Of a DNA stretch of 37,042 nucleotides, positions 32,226 through 37,042 are shown in pieces. Origin of the DNA: Veillonellaceae bacterium SB90. Its GTDB lineage: Bacteria; Bacillota; Negativicutes; Selenomonadales; Selenomonadaceae. The notes below the pieces were generated by a model. It had not been told where the DNA came from. It did not search any database and was given only the letters and a program-made list of their open reading frames with translations. The DNA is taken from positions 1-37,042 of the forward strand of contig CABJCJ010000026.1 in assembly GCA_902364065.1 (NCBI GenBank). Reading direction: 5' to 3'. Every line of letters begins with the position of its first letter. Position 1 is the first letter of the stretch. The translations under genes were made by a program, and so were the position numbers.

Positions 32226-33197
32226 TCAGTGAGCCGTCTCCACAGAAGCAGCCGCTGGCACGCCGATCTCCGTTTCATCCTCTGCAGCCGCCTCCATGCG
32301 TTCCGGATAGCGATATTCGCCCGTGCCCTCGCGGATCTCTTCCGGCGGCAGCACGGCCTTCAGCGACTCGATGGCCACTTCCACCATATCGTTCTGCGGC
32401 GGACGCGTCGTCAGATACTGGAGCCAGAGGCCCGGCTTGATGGCCGTCTGGATGATGGGATTCTCGCTGCGGCCCGCAAGGCGGATGATCTCATACGAAA
32501 TGCCCGCCACGACCGGCAGCAGCACGATGCGGCTCACGATGCGCTCCGCGAGATTTGGCCAGCCCAGGAAGGCAAAGACGAAAATCGAGACGAGCATGAC
32601 GATGAGCAGGAAGTTTGTGCCGCAGCGCGGATGCAGCCGGGAGAACTTCTGCACATTCTCGACCGTCAGCGGCAGCCCCGCCTCATAGCAATGGATGGTC
32701 TTGTGCTCGGCCCCGTGATACTGGAACACGCGGCGGATGTCCTTCATGCGCGAGATGCCCCAGATATAAGCCAGGAAGATTGCCAGGCGCAGGAAACCTT
32801 CCATGAGATTCAGGAAAAACGGGTCTTCCGTAACAAAATGGAAGAACTTTGCCGCGCCCGTCGGGATGGCGATGAACAGGATGCTCGCGAGCACGAGCGC
32901 AAAGATGATCGTGCCGGCCATCTCCTTATCCGACAGCTGCTCTTCCTCCTCGCCGGCCATCTTGGCCGAATACGAGAGCGAGCGGATGCCGATGACCAAG
33001 GATTCCACCAGCGACACTGTGCCGCGCAGCATCGGCTTTTTGAGGATGGGATAGCGGTCAGAGATGGAATGCACATCCTTCGTCTCCACCTGGATCCTGC
33101 CTGCCGGGTCGCGCACCGCCGTAGCCGTGAGCTTCGGCCCGCGCATCATGACCCCTTCGATGACGGCCTGGCCGCCCACCATTAAATGATTGCCCAT
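32226..33197 (-). CDS. DUF1385 family membrane protein
   Basis: A 323-residue protein of the DUF1385 family. The N-terminal GGQAVIEGVMMRGP is the signature. It has several transmembrane segments (about 95-120, 130-150, 200-240). Two conserved motifs, YHGAEHKTIHCYE and HPRCGTNF, contain His and Cys and could bind metal. An acidic, Ala-rich tail follows. The function is not known; metal-dependent activity in the membrane is only a guess. The family usually sits between rpmE and prfA, as here. The ATG at 33197 has AGGGGG upstream. Confidence 0.9.
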   Translation of the reverse strand: MGNHLMVGGQAVIEGVMMRGPKLTATAVRDPAGRIQVETKDVHSISDRYPILKKPMLRGTVSLVESLVIGIRSLSYSAKMAGEEEEQLSDKEMAGTIIFALVLASILFIAIPTGAAKFFHFVTEDPFFLNLMEGFLRLAIFLAYIWGISRMKDIRRVFQYHGAEHKTIHCYEAGLPLTVENVQKFSRLHPRCGTNFLLIVMLVSIFVFAFLGWPNLAERIVSRIVLLPVVAGISYEIIRLAGRSENPIIQTAIKPGLWLQYLTTRPPQNDMVEVAIESLKAVLPPEEIREGTGEYRYPERMEAAAEDETEIGVPAAASVETAH

Positions 33198-33298
33198 AAT
33201 CGGACCCCCTGTATGTCAAAAAACAAAACCAACATTCTTTTCTTTACTCTTTACAATACGCTCAGCTGCTGTATTTTGTCTGTAGATTCTTTCATATA

Positions 33299-33337
33299 TA
33301 AAATGAAGCAGAGCGAGATTTCTCTGCTCTGCTTCAT
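33299..33337 (-). terminator. rpmE terminator
   Basis: On the minus strand ATGAAGCAGAG / CTCTGCTTCAT with an inner GAGA/TCTC pair is followed by TTTATATA. It starts about 12 nt after the rpmE stop and separates it from DUF1385, though readthrough may feed the downstream genes. Confidence 0.85.
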
Positions 33338-33348
33338 CCTGCTGCATC

Positions 33349-33549
33349 TTACTGCTTGTGATAGCGCTTGTTGAACTTCTCGATGCGGCCGCCTGCCTGG
33401 ACGTCACGCTGACGACCCGTGAAGAACGGATGGCACTTGGAGCAGACATCGACGCGAAGCTCTTTCTTCGTGGAACCCGTCTTGAACGTGTTGCCACAGC
33501 CGCAGATAACGGTAGCTTCGTAGTAATCCGGATGGATACCCTTCTTCAT
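33349..33549 (-). CDS. rpmE: 50S ribosomal protein L31, zinc-binding type
   Basis: A 66-residue ribosomal protein ([22 protein letters not shown]). Cysteines in ICGCG and VCSKCHPF mark the zinc-containing form. KNFNKRY-like FNKRYHK ends it. The ATG at 33549 has GAGGTG 6 nt upstream; the GTG three codons earlier is part of that site and is not used. It has a strong promoter and a structured leader. Confidence 0.96.
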   Translation of the reverse strand: MKKGIHPDYYEATVICGCGNTFKTGSTKKELRVDVCSKCHPFFTGRQRDVQAGGRIEKFNKRYHKQ

Positions 33550-33697
33550 TCTATACACCTCTCTTTCCCCCCAGGAACTGGGAATGGATACAAGCCCGCT
33601 AGGCGCAGGCTTGGTTTAGACCTAGCTCCCCGTCTACGGGGGAAAGCCAGTCAGTTTTTGGCTTGGAAACAGACGTCACTACGTCCATTACCGGTCT
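33550..33697 (-). ncRNA. Structured rpmE leader, candidate autoregulatory L31 leader
   Basis: The leader of about 140 nt folds into a row of stems on the minus strand: GACGT-AGTG-ACGTC; AAGCC/GGCTT; CCCCG-TAGA-CGGGG; CAAGCC/GGCTTG. An outer pairing AGACC...GGTCT encloses the first three. This is far more structure than a ribosome site needs. L31 leaders are known in other Firmicutes and Actinobacteria, so a protein-binding autoregulatory element is plausible; I cannot match it to a named family by eye. Confidence 0.5.
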
Positions 33698-33726
33698 ATT
33701 ATATCACGTGCCTTTATGAGATGCAA
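33698..33726 (-). promoter_or_regulatory. rpmE promoter
   Basis: TTGCAT (33721-33726), 17 nt, perfect TATAAT (33698-33703), with a TGA extension, minus strand. Confidence 0.8.
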
Positions 33727-33767
33727 GGCATTATCTGCCCTGTATCCCGGTCAAAAACAAAATCTGC

Positions 33768-33796
33768 TTGAAAAAAAAGAGACAATAAGAGATAAT
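33768..33796 (+). promoter_or_regulatory. Promoter of the ClpX-like gene
   Basis: TTGAAA (33768-33773), 17 nt, GATAAT (33791-33796). Transcription would start near 33803. It is divergent from the rpmE promoter. Confidence 0.65.
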
Positions 33797-33808
33797 AGGC
33801 TTAGAGAC

Positions 33809-33832
33809 CATTACCCAGCGGTAATGTTTTTT
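33809..33832 (+). terminator. Intrinsic terminator right after the ClpX-like promoter
   Basis: CATTACC-CAGC-GGTAATG followed by six Ts. It begins only about six nt after the expected transcription start and lies about 50 nt before the start codon. It could be an attenuator, or the inverted repeat could be an operator. A palindrome TTGTATACAA follows at 33834-33843. Confidence 0.6.
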
Positions 33833-33882
33833 CTTGTATACAAACGATTATACCAACAATCCTACAGAAAGGATGTCTGAAT

Positions 33883-35175
33883 ATGGAAAACGATACCAAA
33901 ACCACACAGCATCGCTGCAGTTTCTGCAAGCGCATGGTCACGATCCACGACGAATACGATATGCCGATCTACGATCCGACGACGGGCTTTGCCATCTGCA
34001 AGAACTGCATCCGCGAAATCAATCATTATATTGATATGCACGAGGCAGAGACGAAGCAGGAGGAAAAGCACGACTTCGCCGGCCAGCTCGACGAGATCCT
34101 TGCGAAGAACAAGCCGCACATCATCAAGCAGTATCTCGATGAATACATCATCAACCAGGACCGCGCCAAGAAAATCCTGTCCGTCGCCGTCTACAATCAC
34201 TACAAGCGCATGAAATACGGTTATGAGAACAGCGATGGCACGGAAATCGAGAAATCGAACGTCATCATGCTCGGCCCTTCGGGCTGCGGCAAGACGGCAC
34301 TGCTCTCTCATCTCTCGAAGCTCCTCGACGTGCCGTTCGCCGTCACGGATGCCTCGACGCTCACCGAAGCCGGCTTCGTCGGCGCCGATGTGGAGGTCGC
34401 CGTCCGCAACCTCTACTATGCAGCCGACAAGGATATCGAGAAAGCCGAGCACGGCATCATCTACCTCGACGAGTTCGACAAGATTGCCCGCAAGTCCGGC
34501 GCCAACAACTCCATCACGGCGGACCCGGGCCACGAGGGCGTCCAGCAGGGCCTGCTCAAGATGCTCGAGGGCAACGTCGTCGAGTTCACGGCGCGCGGCC
34601 AGCGCAAGCACCCTGAAGCACCGACCATCAAGGTCGACACGAAGAACATCCTCTTCATCGTCGGCGGTGCCTTCGTCGGCATCGACGACATCATTGCCAG
34701 ACGCCTGCAGAAAGCGGACTCCTCCATTGGCTTCGGTGCCGAAGTCGCCAGCAAGGACGAAAAACCGAAGTTCGACGAGCTCATCCATCAAGTGCGTCCG
34801 GAAGACCTCATGCACTACGGCATCATCCCGGAGGTCATCGGCCGCCTGCCCGTCATCTGCACGCTTGAATCGCTCGACGAAGACGCTCTGCTGCGTATCC
34901 TGACGGAGCCGAAGAACGCGCCGGTCAAGCAGTACGAGAAGCTGCTGGCCATGGACCACGTCAAGCTGGAATTCGAGCAGGACGCACTGCGCGCCGTGGC
35001 CAAGAAAGCCATCGAGCGCAAGACGGGCGCGCGCAGCCTCAAGGGCATCATCGAAGATGTCATGCTCGATGTCATGTATGACATCCCGAAATCCTCCGAG
35101 CCGCGCAAAGTCATCATCACGAAAGCCTGCATCGACGAAGGCAGGAAACCGGACGTCGTGCCGCTCGACAAATAA
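33883..35175 (+). CDS. ClpX-like AAA+ ATPase (divergent paralogue)
   Basis: A 430-residue AAA+ protein with ClpX layout. An N-terminal zinc finger has Cys12, 15, 39 and 42. The Walker A is GPSGCGKT (131-138), with Cys135 where ClpX normally has Ser/Thr. The pore loop is AGFVGADVE (GYVG in ClpX). The Walker B is IIYLDEFDK, followed by NSITADPGHEGVQQGLLKMLEG. The ClpP-docking IGF tripeptide is kept in SSIGFGAEV. So it should unfold substrates and feed ClpP, but the zinc-finger spacing and sequence, which choose adaptors and substrates, differ from normal ClpX. Neither clpP nor tig is beside it, so it is probably a second ClpX. The ATG at 33883 has GAAAGGA upstream. Confidence 0.88.
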   Translation: MENDTKTTQHRCSFCKRMVTIHDEYDMPIYDPTTGFAICKNCIREINHYIDMHEAETKQEEKHDFAGQLDEILAKNKPHIIKQYLDEYIINQDRAKKILSVAVYNHYKRMKYGYENSDGTEIEKSNVIMLGPSGCGKTALLSHLSKLLDVPFAVTDASTLTEAGFVGADVEVAVRNLYYAADKDIEKAEHGIIYLDEFDKIARKSGANNSITADPGHEGVQQGLLKMLEGNVVEFTARGQRKHPEAPTIKVDTKNILFIVGGAFVGIDDIIARRLQKADSSIGFGAEVASKDEKPKFDELIHQVRPEDLMHYGIIPEVIGRLPVICTLESLDEDALLRILTEPKNAPVKQYEKLLAMDHVKLEFEQDALRAVAKKAIERKTGARSLKGIIEDVMLDVMYDIPKSSEPRKVIITKACIDEGRKPDVVPLDK

Positions 35176-35182
35176 GAACCAT

Positions 35183-35227
35183 AAAAAAGCTGCTGCCTGC
35201 AAATGCGCATGGCAACAGCTTTTTTTG
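35183..35227. terminator. Bidirectional terminator between the ClpX-like gene and pheA
   Basis: The arms AAAAAAGCTGCTGCC and GGCAACAGCTTTTTT pair with one mismatch and have T-runs on both strands. It serves both convergent genes. Confidence 0.9.
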
Positions 35228-35238
35228 TGGAAAAACGA

Positions 35239-36084
35239 TTACGAACGGGCCTCGATGACCGGGAACTCGCCGAGCATCTTGAGCCATTTGCTCTTCTGGC
35301 GGACGGCCACGAGCGAAGCCTGCAGCTCCTCCTCATTGTCATCCATCTCCAGATCGAAAAAGAAGATGTAGGCGCCGAGCTCCGTGCGCGCGGGGCGTGA
35401 CTCGATGCGCGTCATGTTGATGCCGCGCTCGGCGAACTCCTTGAGCACCTCGTAAAGCGCGCCAGGCTTCTTGCCGTCAATCTCGCAGATGACGAGCATC
35501 TTCTCGTGCGGCAGGACGCTTTCCTCGCTGCGGCGCTGCAATTCAAAGAAGCGCGTGGCATTCGACATGCTGTCCTGGATTTCCGTCGCGAGCGGCACGA
35601 GGCCGTTGAGCTCACCGCCGCGCTGCGTGCAGATGGCGGCGGCACCGCTTGCCGCCGGTTCCTCAGCCACGAGCTCAGCTGCCCGGGCCGTGCTCGCAAC
35701 CTTCACGACCTCAGCCGCGGGATAATGTGCCTGCAGATAGCCCCAGCACTGGGAAATCGGCTGCGGATGCGAATAGATCCGGCGCACCGCGGAAACGCCC
35801 GGCCTGGCCATGAGCTGATTGTGCACGGGCCAGATGAGCTCCCGCATGACCTGCAGATCGTCGCTGCGCGCGAGCGTATCGAGGGTGATGTTGATGGCCC
35901 CCTCCAGAGAATTCTCGACCGGTACGAGGCAGGAATCCACCTCGCCGCTCTCCACGGCCTGAATGACCACGAAGATATCCGGATAAACCACAAGTTCTCT
36001 CTGTTCCGGCAAACGGGACGTCAAATAGTGTGCAGCTGCTTCGCTGTGCGTCCCCAGCGGGCCCAGGACCCCCATTTTCTTCAT
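35239..36084 (-). CDS. pheA: Prephenate dehydratase
   Basis: A protein of about 281 residues without a chorismate mutase domain. It turns prephenate into phenylpyruvate in phenylalanine synthesis. The catalytic domain starts MGVLGPLGTHSEAAA and holds VPVENSLEGAI and the TRF motif in SNATRFFEL. The C-terminal ACT domain has KPGALYEVLKEF and the ESRP motif in RIESRPART; these bind phenylalanine in the family, so feedback inhibition is expected. I choose the ATG at 36084; a GTG at 36102 is possible. It follows the exonuclease gene by about 25 nt and is probably co-transcribed with it. Confidence 0.95.
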   Translation of the reverse strand: MKKMGVLGPLGTHSEAAAHYLTSRLPEQRELVVYPDIFVVIQAVESGEVDSCLVPVENSLEGAINITLDTLARSDDLQVMRELIWPVHNQLMARPGVSAVRRIYSHPQPISQCWGYLQAHYPAAEVVKVASTARAAELVAEEPAASGAAAICTQRGGELNGLVPLATEIQDSMSNATRFFELQRRSEESVLPHEKMLVICEIDGKKPGALYEVLKEFAERGINMTRIESRPARTELGAYIFFFDLEMDDNEEELQASLVAVRQKSKWLKMLGEFPVIEARS

Positions 36085-36108
36085 GCTTTCCAATCCCTTC
36101 ACGATTTG

Positions 36109-36777
36109 TTATTCCCTCTTGAATTTATCCTGCCACTTCAAGAGATCCGGGCAGAGATCGCCGATGGACGTGGCGAGCGCATCCTTGGGCTGCAGCACAT
36201 CAAGCACCGGCTTCATCGTCTCCTTGAACTTCTTGTCATCCTGCATCAGGGCAAGGATGGCACTCGTGTTGATGGCATCGGCCAGCGCCGTATGCTGCGT
36301 GCCCTCGAATTTATGATCCATGGCACCGAGTGCATGCTTGAGAGCCAGGCTGTTGTGAAGTCCCAGACGTTCATCGAACTCCTGCTGCAGGTCGACCCAG
36401 CGCTCATTGAGCCAGTTCACATCGAAATCCGGCAGTTTGAAACGGCATTCATTGCGGAGCTGCTTGATATCCGACATGCTCCAGGAATAGATGCGCGTCT
36501 CCTCCTCCCCCACCCAGTGGATGAAATCGCGGAAGCAGTCGGCATAATGTTTCTGGCCGTCGACCATGGCCTGCGTGATGCTTGTAAGTGCTGTGATGTG
36601 TTTCTTGATGGGACCGTACTCCGGCTTCACATAGCATTGGAATTCGGATTCCTGCTGAAACGCACTGTCAAGGCGCACCGCCCCGATCTCAATGACCTCT
36701 TCCCTGAGCTTGCGGCGCACTTCGCGGTATTCCCGGTCCACAGGATTCATTTCTAAATCTACAACAACATACTTCAC
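36109..36777 (-). CDS. DEDDh 3'-5' exonuclease family protein
   Basis: A 222-residue protein of the RNase T/Eri1-like (KapD-like) exonuclease group. The first motif is Asp7 and Glu9 in VVVDLEMNP. The second Asp lies in SWSMSDIKQL. The third motif is HTALADA (His with Asp four residues on after the pair). It should trim DNA or RNA 3' ends; the substrate is not known. The start is a GTG at 36777 giving MKYVVVDLEMN; GGGAG lies about 11 nt upstream. It leads the transcript with pheA. Confidence 0.85.
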   Translation of the reverse strand: MKYVVVDLEMNPVDREYREVRRKLREEVIEIGAVRLDSAFQQESEFQCYVKPEYGPIKKHITALTSITQAMVDGQKHYADCFRDFIHWVGEEETRIYSWSMSDIKQLRNECRFKLPDFDVNWLNERWVDLQQEFDERLGLHNSLALKHALGAMDHKFEGTQHTALADAINTSAILALMQDDKKFKETMKPVLDVLQPKDALATSIGDLCPDLLKWQDKFKRE

Positions 36778-36819
36778 AACCTACTTCACTCCCTTTTATT
36801 CTATCGTGCCTTACCCTCT

Positions 36820-36848
36820 ATTCTAAGGTATCCCGTGCCATCATTCAA
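36820..36848 (-). promoter_or_regulatory. Promoter of the exonuclease-pheA transcript
   Basis: TTGAAT (36843-36848), 17 nt, TAGAAT (36820-36825) on the minus strand, about 45 nt before the GTG start. Confidence 0.65.
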
Positions 36849-36904
36849 GTAAATTTGCCTTTTTGTCATTTTCCCTGTGTGTTTCCGGCTTCCATTTGCC
36901 TGCA

Positions 36905-36983
36905 TTGTATTCTGATGACAGATGGCGTATCATAAAACAGGAAGGTAACTAGCAGTTAAAGTTAAATTGTAAAATAATATAAA
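36905..36983 (+). promoter_or_regulatory. Tandem plus-strand promoters at the right edge
   Basis: First: TTGTAT (36905-36910), 17 nt, TATCAT (36928-36933). Second: TTAAAG (36956-36961), 16 nt, TATAAA (36978-36983). They point to a gene beginning beyond or at the window edge. Confidence 0.45.
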
Positions 36984-37014
36984 TACTCTGGCTAAAAAGT
37001 TAATTTATTGGTAA

Positions 37015-37042
37015 AATGGTATTGAGGTGATACCATTGAAAT
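37015..37042 (+). other. Inverted repeat around a ribosome site, and possible start of a cut-off gene
   Basis: AATGGTAT (37015-37022) and ATACCATT (37030-37037) are perfect 8-bp arms around TGAGGTG. AGGTGA (37025-37030) is followed after 5 nt by TTG (37036), a possible start codon; only two codons are inside the window. The arms could be a GntR-type operator or could fold in mRNA and hide the ribosome site. The product cannot be known from here. Confidence 0.4.

Noticed and set aside
33565..33700. tRNA or other known structural RNA gene on either strand
   Set aside because: The stems do not form a cloverleaf and the TPsiC-like and acceptor features are missing; the position fits an rpmE leader better.
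33749..33755. GGTCAAA, a CtsR-like heptamer before the ClpX-like gene
   Set aside because: CtsR sites need a direct repeat of the heptamer three bases on; the second copy is not there.

Overview
The window looks like part of the chromosome of a Gram-negative-type Firmicute, class Negativicutes, most likely family Selenomonadaceae (Mitsuokella or Selenomonas-like). Four things point there: five paralogous outer-membrane porins of the type SLH domain + coiled coil + beta-barrel (OmpM/Mep45 type), a tyrosine-phosphatase-like phytase of the kind known from Selenomonas ruminantium and Mitsuokella, an L-lactate dehydrogenase gene with a strong promoter, and Firmicute-style gene order in high-GC DNA. 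The genus is an inference.

Layout. (1) 126-3129, minus strand: carbon-starvation-type transporter cstA, whose long leader ends in an intrinsic terminator, and a one-domain OYE-like flavin oxidoreductase. (2) 3281-9563, minus strand, cell-envelope block: mreB/mbl, an AMIN + phosphodiester glycosidase protein, a SpoIVB-like S55 protein, murA. (3) 9943-12635, plus strand: ldh, a small membrane-anchored protein of unknown function and an AbrB-family membrane protein. (4) 12711-13820, minus strand: alr. (5) 14085-23029, minus strand: five SLH porin genes with a secreted PTP-like phytase between the third and fourth. Each porin has its own promoter, leader of about 120-145 nt and terminator. The leaders share a hairpin with a 12-nt loop that also looks like a ribosome binding site plus start codon. 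(6) 23288-25641: a DUF951 gene and ychF on the minus strand, with a nitrilase-family amidohydrolase on the plus strand between them. (7) 25736-33549, minus strand: a translation and one-carbon/nucleotide block in the order of transcription rpmE, DUF1385, prfA, prmC, DUF559, sua5, rpiB, glyA, upp. The DUF559 nuclease-like gene and a GC-rich repeat cluster (29384-29855) sit between prmC and sua5. (8) 33883-35175, plus strand: a divergent ClpX paralogue. (9) 35239-36777, minus strand: a DEDDh exonuclease gene and pheA. A further plus-strand gene may begin at the right edge.

How the genes fit together. Regions 2, 4 and 5 serve the envelope: peptidoglycan precursors (murA, alr), shape (mreB), and porins that tie the outer membrane to the wall through SLH domains. 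The phytase would be exported to the same compartment. Regions 7 and 9 are housekeeping (ribosome, peptide release, tRNA modification, one-carbon and pyrimidine salvage, phenylalanine synthesis).

Most promoters I could place are sigma-70-like with 16-17 nt spacers, and many have a TGn extension before the -10 box. No rRNA, tRNA, CRISPR array, prophage or complete insertion sequence was seen. The candidates for something new are the shared porin leader element, the repeat cluster fused to the DUF559 gene, the cstA leader, and the ClpX paralogue with a start-proximal terminator. The long open frames antisense to the porins and to other GC-rich genes are shadows.
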